From Agarilytica rhodophyticola (GTDB lineage Bacteria > Pseudomonadota > Gammaproteobacteria > Pseudomonadales > Cellvibrionaceae): 64,000 nucleotides of DNA. Numbering within the stretch: the first letter of the stretch is position 1; every line of letters begins with the position of its first letter. The position numbers and the translations under genes were made by a program. The DNA is taken from positions 5,672,501 through 5,736,500 of the forward strand of contig NZ_CP020038.1 in assembly GCF_002157225.2 (NCBI RefSeq). Reading direction: 5' to 3'. This document shows, piece by piece, positions 1 to 9,251 of this stretch. The notes below the pieces were generated by a model. The model did not search any database and was not told the origin of the DNA. It worked only from the letters and a program-made list of their open reading frames with translations.

Positions 1-1125
1 TTTGAGCACAAGGGACAGAGCCATCGTAATATTTGCTTAATTCCAGCCTCAGCTCATGGCACTAACCCAGCATCAGCACAAATGGCTGGGATGAAGGTTG
101 TTGTCAGCGCTTGCGATGAGCACGGCAATGTGGATATTAATGACCTTAAAGATAAAATTGAGCAACATGGCGAAAATATTGCCGCGCTCATGGTCACCTA
201 CCCTTCTACACACGGTGTCTTTGAAGAAGACATTCAAGCAATATGTGAGCTTGTCCACTCTGTAGGAGCGCAAGTGTATATCGACGGGGCCAATATGAAT
301 GCGCTAGTTGGACTCGCCGCCCCGGGTAAATTCGGTGGCGATGTATCCCATTTAAACTTGCATAAAACTTTCTGTATTCCCCACGGCGGTGGTGGGCCAG
401 GCATGGGGCCTATTGGGGTAAAGTCACATTTGGCCGCATTTTTACCCTCGCATCCTTTAGTAGAAACAGGGAACGACAGCAGTAATGGTACGATTTCCGC
501 TGCTCCTTGGGGTTCCGCTAGCATTCTACCCATCAGTTGGATGTATATTAATATGATGGGCCGTGAAGGCATGAAACAGGCCACTGAGTATGCCATCCTA
601 AATGCAAACTACATAGCCAAACGCTTAGCCGATCACTACTCCATTCTTTACCAAGGCAAAAATGGTTTTGTGGCTCATGAATGCTTAATTGATTTGCGCC
701 CTTTAAAGGAAAGCAGTGGTATCAGTGAAGAAGATATAGCCAAGAGGCTTATGGACTTTGGCTTCCATGCCCCCACCATGTCGTTTCCCGTCGCAGGCAC
801 CTTAATGATCGAGCCTACAGAGTCTGAGTCAAAAATAGAACTGGATCGTTTTTGCGACGCCATGATTAAAATTAGAAGTGAAATTCAAGCCGTTGAATCG
901 GGAACATACCCGGCAGATAATAATCCGTTGGTGAATGCGCCTCATACGCTTGATGATGTCTTAGATGGGAATTGGCAACGGCCTTATAGCCGAGAAGAGG
1001 CAAGTCAGCCTTTAGCCTACCTGAAAGAACATAAAGTATGGCCGTCAGTCAATCGTATTGACAATGTCTATGGCGATAGGCACCTTATCTGTTCTTGCCC
1101 TTCATTAGAAAGCTATATTGATTAA
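1..1125 (+). CDS. gcvP: Glycine dehydrogenase (decarboxylating), P protein, C-terminal part
   Basis: The reading frame is open from base 1, so only the C-terminal part (about 374 residues) lies in the window. P protein of the glycine cleavage system decarboxylates glycine and passes the aminomethyl group to the lipoyl H protein in the cytoplasm. The text [19 protein letters not shown] and the PLP-lysine motif HLNLHKTF (lysine codon 364-366), followed by a glycine-rich [11 protein letters not shown] loop, are diagnostic of the family. It is probably the last gene of a gcvTHP-type operon, because a strong hairpin follows directly. The 5' end is outside the window, and the first in-frame ATG at 82 is internal. 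Confidence 0.97.
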   Translation, partial: FEHKGQSHRNICLIPASAHGTNPASAQMAGMKVVVSACDEHGNVDINDLKDKIEQHGENIAALMVTYPSTHGVFEEDIQAICELVHSVGAQVYIDGANMNALVGLAAPGKFGGDVSHLNLHKTFCIPHGGGGPGMGPIGVKSHLAAFLPSHPLVETGNDSSNGTISAAPWGSASILPISWMYINMMGREGMKQATEYAILNANYIAKRLADHYSILYQGKNGFVAHECLIDLRPLKESSGISEEDIAKRLMDFGFHAPTMSFPVAGTLMIEPTESESKIELDRFCDAMIKIRSEIQAVESGTYPADNNPLVNAPHTLDDVLDGNWQRPYSREEASQPLAYLKEHKVWPSVNRIDNVYGDRHLICSCPSLESYID

Positions 1126-1132
1126 CAAGTAT

Positions 1133-1165
1133 CTTGGGGATAAAGCGTAAGGCTTTATCCCCAAG
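1133..1165. terminator. Bidirectional hairpin between gcvP and the M28 peptidase gene
   Basis: A perfect 14-bp inverted repeat (1133-1146 with 1152-1165) with a 5-base loop lies between two convergent genes. It probably ends both transcripts. Confidence 0.8.
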
Positions 1166-1183
1166 AGTTTATGCTGACACTAA

Positions 1184-2575
1184 CTAGTTAAAAGTTTCTT
1201 CCATATCAGAAGCGAGATAAACAAACGCAGCATATGCGGCGATATTCTGGCGTAACTTGTCGATGTTAATTTTGTCAAGCGTATCATCTGGTGTATGGTG
1301 GAGATCAAAGTAGTCCACACCATTTTGCTTTAATTCAGCAACAGGAAAGCCCATTTCTCTAATATATTTAACATCTGGGCCACCATAAGCTACTGTGCTC
1401 CCAGGGATAATGTCCAAGGGGCGTAATACTTCCTGGAAAGCTTTAACAATGTCTAATTTGTCTTTGGCAACATTATTAGAACCAAACTGCCATACAACAT
1501 CGGCACCAAAATCAGACTCAGCTGAGATAATGTGATTAGCCAGTTCCTCTTTGTGCTTGTTAGCATATTCTTTAGCACCCACAAGGCCAACTTCCTCAGC
1601 ACCAAACAGCACCACGCGAATTGTGCGCTTCGGCGCTTTGCCAAGTACTTCTTTTACCAAACGAGCAGCCGCCACGACTATACCTACTCCGGCACCATCA
1701 TCGATTGCACCAGTTCCAAGATCCCATGAATCTAGATGAGCGCCAATCATCACAATTTCCTTGGGCGATTGAGTGCCAGGAATTTCTGCAATTACATTAC
1801 CTGATTTCCCTCTTGGCTCTGTACGCGGTGTCAATGTGACCTTGACACGCACCTTACCTGTTTTATTCAGTATTCTTCGCAGCTGATCGGCATCTGGAGC
1901 GGATAATGCCGCTGTTGGCACACTCGGGTCACCTGTCGTATCTGTCACACGTCTCATCTGTCCGGTATGGGCAAAGCGGTGTTTAGAAGTTCCAACTGAA
2001 CGTATCAATGCTGCGCTGGCACCTGCTCGATGAGCTTCAAACGCAGTTTCGCGGCGTTTAGCTACAGCGGCACTATAACCAGAGCCATCTTGAGTACGAG
2101 CCATCGTTTCATCGACAAAAACTATTTTGCCTTTTAGAGAATTGGCCTTAACAGTTTGCAAGGCTTTTAGTGAAGGCACGACATAAATTTCACCCTCAAC
2201 ACCTTGAGCTGGAGTAGAAACACTGCCACCCAAAGCAGTAATAGTGAGTGGTTGTGGAAATGGAGAAGTAATTTCAGCCGTTTCGATACCACGAGTCCAA
2301 CGAGGCACATCAAAATGCTCTACTCGTACATTTTTAAAACCCAGTGATTTAAGCTTCTTCACTGCCCACCGACGAGCACGAGTTTCGGCTTCAGTACCAG
2401 CAAGACGAGGCCCAACTTCCGTGGTTAATGATTCTACAACTTGATAGCCTAAATCATCTTTCAGCGCTTCGGCTATTAACTTATCCGCATTCTTTTTTTG
2501 CTGAGGACTAAACTCGAAAGCAAAGCTCGAAAAGCTGATAATACTCAATAAGAGATAAATAAAACCTCTAAACAT
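1184..2575 (-). CDS. Secreted M28-family zinc aminopeptidase (carboxypeptidase Q-like)
   Basis: The 463-residue protein begins with a signal peptide (cut near SSFAF-EF). It has a PA-type insert at about residues 120-245 and an M28 peptidase domain at about 255-455. The co-catalytic zinc ligands expected for M28 are all visible: H280 in GAHLDSWD, D292 in GAIDDGAG, the E327/E328 pair in FGAEEVG, D355 in ESDFGAD and H427 in LHHTPDD. It should trim N-terminal residues or dipeptides in the periplasm or outside the cell, supplying amino acids. It is convergent with gcvP and stands alone. The exact peptide preference cannot be read from the sequence. Confidence 0.9.
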   Translation of the reverse strand: MFRGFIYLLLSIISFSSFAFEFSPQQKKNADKLIAEALKDDLGYQVVESLTTEVGPRLAGTEAETRARRWAVKKLKSLGFKNVRVEHFDVPRWTRGIETAEITSPFPQPLTITALGGSVSTPAQGVEGEIYVVPSLKALQTVKANSLKGKIVFVDETMARTQDGSGYSAAVAKRRETAFEAHRAGASAALIRSVGTSKHRFAHTGQMRRVTDTTGDPSVPTAALSAPDADQLRRILNKTGKVRVKVTLTPRTEPRGKSGNVIAEIPGTQSPKEIVMIGAHLDSWDLGTGAIDDGAGVGIVVAAARLVKEVLGKAPKRTIRVVLFGAEEVGLVGAKEYANKHKEELANHIISAESDFGADVVWQFGSNNVAKDKLDIVKAFQEVLRPLDIIPGSTVAYGGPDVKYIREMGFPVAELKQNGVDYFDLHHTPDDTLDKINIDKLRQNIAAYAAFVYLASDMEETFN

Positions 2576-4018
2576 AAAAAAACCCTATTACTAAAAACTT
2601 AGATACTATTAATTACAGTTCGTAATTCCAATTCACAACTCTCATTCGGTAATCAGATCTACTAATCCGGCAGCGAAACATATCACTCTGACATATTTCG
2701 CTAGTACCAATAAAAATCGAAAATCTAAGTGCGCATAGCTATCATTAACTACCACATAAAATAACGCACTTCATCGAACAAAGCGCATCATAAGAACTTA
2801 AATTTTTATCAAGTATTTTGACGGTAAAAGAAGCAAAAAACAATCAAAAACGCTGTTTTGCGCCAAAAAGAAGGCACTGTATATACGGTTACAATTATAA
2901 CGAGAACTGGCTATGCACACATGACGAAAAGACAAACAACACTTCGTCGAGAGATCATGTATCAGCAGTTAGATTTCATACCTGCAATAAATATGATCTT
3001 AAGTACTAGAGTTATGCATCTGGGACATTAAGGGCAAGTCTCACCTGACTCAATTCATTGCTAGGTATTTTTACGAAGCGGAGAGAAGAAACCTATCTTC
3101 GATCAATACGATAAAGCCATTCCATAAAATAATAATCCACACCGACGCAAGATAGCCTAAGCACAAAGACTCTAGCGATATGAGAAGTTTCGATAACATC
3201 GAATTAGCTAATGATTAACATAATAACTACATCTAAAGTGTATCTTGGCTGTTACATTCTCTATATTTTTGAAATAGCTTTTCGGGCAAATTTAATTAAA
3301 AATTGACACTTAATATAAGTAGAAATGCGCGACAAAATCGACGGATAATTTTACACTTTATGACAATTATCATTAGCTATTCACAAAAATTAAAATTTTT
3401 TATTTATCAAATAATTTAAAAGATTATATTTATACCCGTCGCGGAATAGGCAAGGACAAGAATACAGTCAGTACCAATTAATGACGTATTTAAAAAGCCA
3501 AAATAATAAAGCAACTACATTTGCACAGAATAAGTTCGTGACAAATAACACATTGATGAGTTGTTATAATTTATAGATATCCAATGCTCGAACATATTAT
3601 TTATCGAGCATTTAACTAGAGCCATTTTCATCATAGAAAAATTAGTTAGTGGTATTTATTGTTTATTTATTAATGGGTTGATTGAAACAAGATTCAACAC
3701 CTTATCCACTATCGAAAAAGCTCTCGACCTATAAAGCCACATAATATGGGAAACATATTGTGGATTATTTTTGCAAAAAATATTTACATTCAGAGTGTTT
3801 TTTGTAGTTAAATGCGCTCCCCAAGCCAGGGAGTAAAACAATAGCAATTACATTAAAGCGATTAGGACTAAGTTAACAGTTTAATCGGGCATCCTTTTGA
3901 CGTTAATTAGTCGATTAATTTTACAGTCCAATATGCAGAATTATGTAGAGAAGTGGTTTAAAGCTGTATTGATTTAAAAAATCCAAAAAACTCAAACATA
4001 GGTATAGGCATTTTTTCA
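2576..4018. other. Gene-free AT-rich intergenic region
   Basis: About 1.44 kb separates two divergently oriented genes. Only short, low-complexity ORFs are present and none has a convincing ribosome site. A 9-bp perfect hairpin (AATGCTCGA, 3583-3591, with 3604-3612) is the clearest structure. Upstream promoters of the M28 peptidase and the spondin-like gene must lie at its two ends. I see no transposase remnant or RNA gene in it. Confidence 0.5.
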
Positions 4019-5251
4019 ATGAGAAACGTAAAACTTCCGATAAGCATATTAATGAGCGGCATAATGTTTTTAGCTCACACAGCATCGGCCAGTTATTACA
4101 AGAGCTACTACGATCGCTCTATACCTTCCGTTGTCATCACTGTTAAAAATGATGCGCCATCCAAAGGCACAAGCTTGACACCATTTTGGTTAGGCATGCA
4201 CGATGGCTCTTTTGATACTTTTGACGAAAATACGGCTTTAGGTGATACTGCCGCAAATCCTAATTTAGTGCCAGCACCTGCAGTCGAACGTGTTGCAGAA
4301 GACGGTAATACTGAGCTGATAAGCAAAGAATTCAGTCTGCTGCAACCTCGATCACCACAGGCGACATTAGTAAGTAAAAGTGCCCTGCTAAACCCCGGGG
4401 AAATGGCAAGCATTACACTTAATGTAAATCCATTAGAAGACCGCTTTTTTAGCTACGCGTCAATGATTATCCCTAGTAATGATGCATTTATAGCAAATGA
4501 AAACCCGATGGCTCATCAGCTCTTTGATGAATATGGTTATTTTATTGCGGAAGATTTTAACGTCATTGGCAAGGATATAGTGGACGCGGGAACAGAAGCG
4601 AATGATGAAATAACGACAAATATAGCCTATTTAGAACAAATCCTAGACAACACCGGCACCCCTGAAAATAATGTTGTCGGCAAACACCCCGGACTTCTGC
4701 GAAAGTCTTCTCACCCGCAAGGCATATTAAATGACCCTGAATTTGCCAGAGCAGATTTTGTTGATCCTCATTATCGCGTCACCAGCTTCAGTTTTAGATA
4801 TGTGGATTTAGGAGGGCGAGTCCGTTTTACCAGCCAACTAATGCCAGACCCGACAATCTCAACCACTTCTATCAACTATTCCACTCACTCTAATTCTTCT
4901 CCTGTTGCTAAAAGCTATGCCACTGCTAAGGCGAACTTAAGATCTAAAAATGCTGAAAGTATAAGAATAAAAATACAGACAAATAACTTATCTAGCGATC
5001 TTGTATCTGCGCATTTACATCGTGGTCTATCAGGAGAAGAGGGTCCAATTGTGGTCGATATTGAAGACAATATCTACGATTCTAAGGTCGATATTACAAT
5101 TCAGGCTAGCGATATTTTAGGAGATTTATCAGAGGGCAAAGATCCAATGTTAAACCTGTTAAACGAAATGGCTGCCGGTAGGATTTATGTAAGTTTGCGC
5201 ACAGAAGACTTCCCGACTGGAGAACTTCGTGGGCAGCTTACTTTGCGTTAA
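4019..5251 (+). CDS. Secreted spondin-domain / CHRD-domain protein
   Basis: The 410-residue protein has a signal peptide (MRNVKLPISILMSG, cut after HTASA). Residues of about 30-190 match the bacterial spondin_N type (VVITVKNDAP, FWLGMHDGSFDTF, then LNPGEMASITLNV and the FFSYASMIIPSNDAF core). The last 115 residues form a CHRD repeat (AHLHRG, GPIVVDI, then GRIYVSLRTEDFPTGELRGQL). Both domains are extracellular adhesion or binding modules of unknown ligand in bacteria. It is monocistronic, with a hairpin (5314-5344) downstream. A role in surface interactions is inferred only from the domains. Confidence 0.82.
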   Translation: MRNVKLPISILMSGIMFLAHTASASYYKSYYDRSIPSVVITVKNDAPSKGTSLTPFWLGMHDGSFDTFDENTALGDTAANPNLVPAPAVERVAEDGNTELISKEFSLLQPRSPQATLVSKSALLNPGEMASITLNVNPLEDRFFSYASMIIPSNDAFIANENPMAHQLFDEYGYFIAEDFNVIGKDIVDAGTEANDEITTNIAYLEQILDNTGTPENNVVGKHPGLLRKSSHPQGILNDPEFARADFVDPHYRVTSFSFRYVDLGGRVRFTSQLMPDPTISTTSINYSTHSNSSPVAKSYATAKANLRSKNAESIRIKIQTNNLSSDLVSAHLHRGLSGEEGPIVVDIEDNIYDSKVDITIQASDILGDLSEGKDPMLNLLNEMAAGRIYVSLRTEDFPTGELRGQLTLR

Positions 5252-5313
5252 TAAGCTGTGTTAAAAAACACTATCGTCAATATTTTTATCTGTTTAATAT
5301 ATTCACAAACTTA

Positions 5314-5344
5314 AACTTAAGACTTAATAAAAAAGCCTTAAGTT
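5314..5344. terminator. Hairpin after the spondin/CHRD gene
   Basis: AACTTAAG (5314-5321) pairs with CTTAAGTT (5337-5344), with further inner pairing (CTT/AAG). It sits between two convergent genes and probably serves both. Confidence 0.55.
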
Positions 5345-5420
5345 GATAAAGCGTAGTTTTATTTATTTAGACTCGTTTGATAAAAGCGGATGTTCCAATA
5401 GCCTAAGAGCACATCTAAGA

Positions 5421-6716
5421 CTATAAAAAGATAAACTTCCCAGTAAAGATTAATGCCGCCACATAAACAACTAAGGGGCATTCCCGCAGGCGAAAGCTAA
5501 ACACTTTAATAAGAGCATACGTGATAAACCCCAACCCTATGCCGTCGGCAATAGAATAGCCAAGAGGCATGCTAATAGCGGTTATTATAGCGGGTGCGCT
5601 TTCACTGTAGTCATGCCAGTCAATATCAGCAGCACTTTTAGTCATCAAACAAGCGACAAAAAGTAACGCTGCAGCAGATGCGTAACTTGGAACACTCTGC
5701 GCAAGAGGTGAAAAGAACAAACACAATAAGAATAGAACACCGCAAATAATAGCCGTTAAACCTGTTCGCCCCCCAGCCTCAACACCTGTGGCACTTTCGA
5801 TAAAACTGGTAGTGGATGAGGTTCCCATAACCGCGCCGAAAGTTGTCGCGCCAGAGTCTGCCAATAAAGCCTTACCAAGACGAGGTAAAGAGCCATCTTT
5901 ATTCACCATGTCTGCACGTGTGGCAACACCGACCAAAGTTCCCGCTGTATCGAATACATCGACAATAAGCAGGGTGATAATAACTGTTATCATGGTGACA
6001 TCAAATGCACCAGCAAGATCTAAACTCAAAAATACGGGTGCAGGAGACGGCGGCAACGATACAATTCCTTTAAATTCAGCATAACCCGTCAGCCAACCAA
6101 CCAAGGTCGTTAACAACATGCCTATAATCACAGCCCCTATTATTTTCTTTTGTACCAACGTTGCAATAATGGCAAAACCAATTAGGCACATAAAAGGTTC
6201 GAAACTCGTCAAATCTCCCAATTGCACAAGTGTCGCAGGGCTGTCGACAACGACTTTGGCATTTGTCAAAGCAATTATTCCCAAGAAAAGACCAATACCA
6301 GTAGAAATACCCAATTTTAAATTGCGCGGAATGGCGTTAATCAACCACTCTCTTACAGGCAAAACACTCAATATAATAAATAAAATGCCAGAGATAAAAA
6401 CGGCACCAAGAGCAACCTGCCATGTATGGCCCATCCCCAACACAACACCATAGGTAAAAAAAGCATTTTGTCCCATGCCTGGTGCCAGAGCTATAGGATA
6501 ATTTCCCATCACCCCCATCACAATAGAACCAAAAGCGGCAGCAACACATGTTGCGAAGAATACAGCACCAAAGTCCATGCCTGTCTGGGATAACATAGCG
6601 GGATTAACCACCGTAATATAGGCCATTGCTAGAAATGTCGTTATTCCCGCGATAACTTCTTTTTTATAGGTGCTTTGTTTATTATCCAATTGAAAATAAC
6701 GTGATATATATTCCAT
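5421..6716 (-). CDS. NCS2-family purine permease (AzgA/PbuG type)
   Basis: The 431-residue inner-membrane transporter has about 12-14 hydrophobic segments. The start motif (KKEVIAGITTFLAMAYI), the NPAMLSQTG loop, the ALAPGMGQNAFF element and the DVFDTAGTLVG and GTSSTTSFIESATGVEAGGRTG signatures place it in the AzgA-like branch. Members import hypoxanthine, guanine or adenine with protons; the exact base cannot be decided from the sequence. It is divergent from the phosphoribosyltransferase gene and starts the purine island, consistent with uptake feeding salvage or xanthine oxidation. Confidence 0.92.
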   Translation of the reverse strand: MEYISRYFQLDNKQSTYKKEVIAGITTFLAMAYITVVNPAMLSQTGMDFGAVFFATCVAAAFGSIVMGVMGNYPIALAPGMGQNAFFTYGVVLGMGHTWQVALGAVFISGILFIILSVLPVREWLINAIPRNLKLGISTGIGLFLGIIALTNAKVVVDSPATLVQLGDLTSFEPFMCLIGFAIIATLVQKKIIGAVIIGMLLTTLVGWLTGYAEFKGIVSLPPSPAPVFLSLDLAGAFDVTMITVIITLLIVDVFDTAGTLVGVATRADMVNKDGSLPRLGKALLADSGATTFGAVMGTSSTTSFIESATGVEAGGRTGLTAIICGVLFLLCLFFSPLAQSVPSYASAAALLFVACLMTKSAADIDWHDYSESAPAIITAISMPLGYSIADGIGLGFITYALIKVFSFRLRECPLVVYVAALIFTGKFIFL

Positions 6717-6781
6717 AGTTAAGGCTTCTTGTTCTTTTGAAAATTGAAAGTAGTTTGACTTACTCGCACATACGAAAATTA

Positions 6782-6821
6782 CCTAGCATGTTTTGCTATA
6801 TGCGCTAAGTGCTATGCTAGG
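6782..6821 (-). promoter_or_regulatory. Inverted repeat in the 5' leader of the NCS2 permease gene
   Basis: CCTAGCAT (6782-6789) and ATGCTAGG (6814-6821) are exact inverted repeats 66-105 bases upstream of the permease start. They could be an RNA hairpin in the leader or a regulator site; nothing here decides which. Confidence 0.35.
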
Positions 6822-7091
6822 AGCAAATCTATGCATAAATCTAAAGTGCGAATCGACATCATGGATGTAAACCATGAAAGCAAAGCAATGAACAAACCAT
6901 ATATTCAAGTGCCATATAATAAAAGCGCCAAGAGCTCTTTCTTTTCACATCTATTACCCATCATTTGCTTTTTGTATATCTCAAATAATGCACAAAGACA
7001 TAAGGTTTAACAAAGCCCTAAGATTGGATTAACAGGTGCCTGCAATCAGTTGATAGCGCCCCACAACAACACATAATGGTTTTTTAATATA

Positions 7092-7213
7092 GAAAACGAA
7101 CTAAATCAGTGCAAGGATTTGAAAGGAAATGAGAAACATATCCTCGTCTTTTCTTATACGTCATAGGCTCGCCTCATAGCGATTTCGATCCATCTAGCCT
7201 ATGATTCGTTTTC
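7092..7213 (+). ncRNA. Structured leader RNA, candidate riboswitch, upstream of the phosphoribosyltransferase gene
   Basis: A closing helix of nine perfect pairs joins GAAAACGAA (7092-7100) to TTCGTTTTC (7205-7213). A second perfect 9-bp helix, TCATAGGCT (7161-7169) with AGCCTATGA (7196-7204), stacks directly on the 3' strand. A short helix AGGAT/ATCCT (7114-7118, 7140-7144) lies between them, giving a three-way-junction layout. An intrinsic terminator follows 15 bases later and the gene starts at 7435. That is the arrangement of a transcription-attenuating leader. It does not carry the conserved core of the classic purine riboswitch, and I could not assign it to a known class. The purine context makes a purine-type ligand plausible. 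Confidence 0.5.
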
Positions 7214-7227
7214 CCCAAAAGAGCTTC

Positions 7228-7257
7228 ACCGGAACCCACTGAGGTTTCGGTTTTTTT
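7228..7257 (+). terminator. Intrinsic terminator inside the leader of the phosphoribosyltransferase gene
   Basis: CCGGAACC (7229-7236) pairs with GGTTTCGG (7243-7250) with one G-U pair and a 6-base loop. It is followed by seven T residues. Because it lies upstream of the gene at 7435 and not behind a gene on this strand, it is best explained as an attenuator. Confidence 0.8.
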
Positions 7258-7434
7258 CGACTTTACTCACCATCCATTGGTACCACTACACAGTGCGGCG
7301 AACAATAAATATACTATCGCCATAGAAAAGCCTCTATATACAGCAACAAACATTAGATTTACACTGCTGATCCTGGGCCTATTAACAGGCCATAAAGTAC
7401 ACAATTATCAATAATATACACAGGCCTTAGTTGC

Positions 7435-7998
7435 ATGGAAAAATATTTTCTTACCGCCAATGAGTTACTACTGGATTCGTTTAAATTAGCAGAACAGATA
7501 TTTGAACGAGGTTTTCGCCCCCACTTTATTATCGGTGTTTGGCGTGGTGGCGCACCAGTAGGAATTGCCGTACAGGAGTATTTGGATCATATGGGGGTTC
7601 ATACCGATCATATTGCTATTCGTACGTCCTCATATTATGGAATCAATCAACAGCACAAAGAAGTACGTGTTCACGGCTTGGATTACGTCATAGATAATGT
7701 CGAAGCGGATCAAGAGTTGTTACTTGTCGATGATGTCTTCGACTCAGGGCGCTCTATTCGAGCAATTATTGATCAAGTTAAAAAACGTGCGCGACGCAAT
7801 ACGCCACATACCATTAAAGTAGCCTGCCCGTGGTTTAAGCCCGCTAAGAATGTTACTGATATCGTACCTGATTTCTACGTACACGAAACAGATAAATGGC
7901 TTGTCTTTCCACATGAGCTTAAGGATTTGAGCGAGGAAGAAATAATCAAAGGAAAGGGGCAAGAACTTGCGAACATTGTCTTAAAAACACAAAAGTAA
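7435..7998 (+). CDS. Purine phosphoribosyltransferase (hypoxanthine/guanine/xanthine type)
   Basis: The 187-residue cytoplasmic enzyme belongs to the type I PRTase family. The PRPP-binding loop is LLLVDDVFDSGRS (about residues 95-107), preceded by an IIGVWRGGAPVG element. It should join PRPP to a free purine base to give the nucleotide. It stands beside the purine permease and behind an attenuator-like leader, so its expression is probably tuned to purine or nucleotide supply. Substrate preference (hypoxanthine, guanine or xanthine) is not readable. The length fits compact bacterial/archaeal PRTases. Confidence 0.85.
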   Translation: MEKYFLTANELLLDSFKLAEQIFERGFRPHFIIGVWRGGAPVGIAVQEYLDHMGVHTDHIAIRTSSYYGINQQHKEVRVHGLDYVIDNVEADQELLLVDDVFDSGRSIRAIIDQVKKRARRNTPHTIKVACPWFKPAKNVTDIVPDFYVHETDKWLVFPHELKDLSEEEIIKGKGQELANIVLKTQK

Positions 7999-8020
7999 TA
8001 CCTAGCGGCAGACACATTAT

Positions 8021-8055
8021 GATATCCAAAAGTCCCATAGCCATTTTTGGATATC
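8021..8055. terminator. Inverted repeat after the phosphoribosyltransferase gene
   Basis: GATATCCAAAA (8021-8031) pairs perfectly with TTTTGGATATC (8045-8055). It lies 22 bases after the stop codon. No long T run follows, so it may be a weak terminator or an mRNA-stabilising hairpin. Confidence 0.5.
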
Positions 8056-8152
8056 AGTAATCCACTTGCAATCCAAATTTTATACAGTGTCGTCTAAGGT
8101 ACAAAAATAGCATGTAAATTAATATTGTTAGATTTGCGATAGAGATATTTTT

Positions 8153-9250
8153 ATGTGTAAAAACTTTGGATTACTCATTACCCTTTTGATTTTGACGCAC
8201 GCTTTCCCGCTGACATATGCGACCTCTGCAACTGCTCCGGCCACCCAGACAAAAATAGAGAGCGAAAAGATAGCGGTTAAAGCTGTTGTCGTTACAATGT
8301 TTGAATATGGAAAAATTACTGGCGATAAACCCGGAGAATTTCAGTTTTGGGTAGAGAGAGGGAAGCTGGATATAGAACATGAATTTCCTCTTGGGGAGTA
8401 CCCCTTAAGGATGAACAAAGAGGGTGTTTTAGCAATATGCTTAGGTGGCGGTATCGCAAATGCGACAGCGTCTATCATGGCTTTAGGACTAGACCCCCGT
8501 TTTGATCTATCAAAAGCCTATTGGCTGGTAGCCGGCATCGCCGGCGGTGATCCAGAAGATATTTCACTAGGCTCAGCTGCTTGGGCAAGTCATGTTGTCG
8601 ATGGCGACCTAGTCTACGAAATTGACGCACGAGAAATTCCTTCCCAGTGGCCATATGGTTTGATACCGTTGGGAGCTAAAAAACCTGCCCAAACGCCTGA
8701 GGATATATATACCGGTTGGACACTTGATACCGTATCTTTTCAATTAAACTCAGACCTTGCCAAGTGGGCATACAAGGCAACTAAAGATATAACGTTGCCT
8801 GATTCACCTGGTATTAAAAAATATCGCGCACTATTTTCATCTTATCCAAACGCCCAAAAACCTCCCTTTATTACACTTGGAGAAACTTTAAGCTCCAGTA
8901 CATATTGGCATGGTAAGCATATGAATCAATGGGCCAATGATTGGGTGAAACTTTACGCGGGTAAAGATGCTAATTTTATGACGACCAATATGGAAGACAG
9001 CGGCACATTAACTGCTTTGTCTCGCTTAGCGAGACAGAATATCATCGACTACAAACGCATTATGATATTGCGCACCGTAAGTAATTATTCCATGGCACCA
9101 AAAGATAAGCCCACCAGCTGGAGTGTTACCGCACCTTACGCCGACGAAGGTCGCCCGGCGCTTGAAACAGCCTATACCATCGGTAGCAGCATCATCAAAA
9201 AAATTGTCACTAATTGGAATACTTATCAAAGTGAAGTACCGGGAAACTAA
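8153..9250 (+). CDS. Exported purine nucleoside permease family (NUP) protein
   Basis: The 365-residue protein has an N-terminal signal peptide (cut near TYATSA). The remainder resembles the NUP family: the AVVVTMFEYG start, the CLGGGIANATASIMALGLDPRFDLSKAY stretch (read in two parts) with AGIAGGDPEDISLGSAAWA, and NMEDSGTLTALSRL. The family was named from fungal nucleoside uptake, but its fold is that of nucleoside phosphorylases and no membrane spans follow the signal peptide here. A periplasmic purine-nucleoside-binding or cleaving role is therefore likely. It is translated just ahead of the nucleoside hydrolase (1 base apart), suggesting joint nucleoside breakdown outside the inner membrane. 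Confidence 0.85.
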   Translation: MCKNFGLLITLLILTHAFPLTYATSATAPATQTKIESEKIAVKAVVVTMFEYGKITGDKPGEFQFWVERGKLDIEHEFPLGEYPLRMNKEGVLAICLGGGIANATASIMALGLDPRFDLSKAYWLVAGIAGGDPEDISLGSAAWASHVVDGDLVYEIDAREIPSQWPYGLIPLGAKKPAQTPEDIYTGWTLDTVSFQLNSDLAKWAYKATKDITLPDSPGIKKYRALFSSYPNAQKPPFITLGETLSSSTYWHGKHMNQWANDWVKLYAGKDANFMTTNMEDSGTLTALSRLARQNIIDYKRIMILRTVSNYSMAPKDKPTSWSVTAPYADEGRPALETAYTIGSSIIKKIVTNWNTYQSEVPGN

Positions 9251-9251
9251 A

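Noticed and set aside
2818-3009. 63-codon ORF in the first long intergenic region
   Set aside because: It has no ribosome site, odd composition and no recognisable motif; it is expected by chance in AT-rich DNA of this length.
3656-3847. 63-codon minus-strand ORF
   Set aside because: Low-complexity composition and no start signal; treated as chance.
7092-7257. Assignment of the leader to the classic purine (guanine/adenine) riboswitch
   Set aside because: The conserved junction sequences of that class are not present, so only the general leader-attenuator call is kept.
9123-9251. Upstream extension of the nucleoside hydrolase ORF
   Set aside because: It overlaps the NUP gene and would bury the signal peptide; GTG 9252 fits better.
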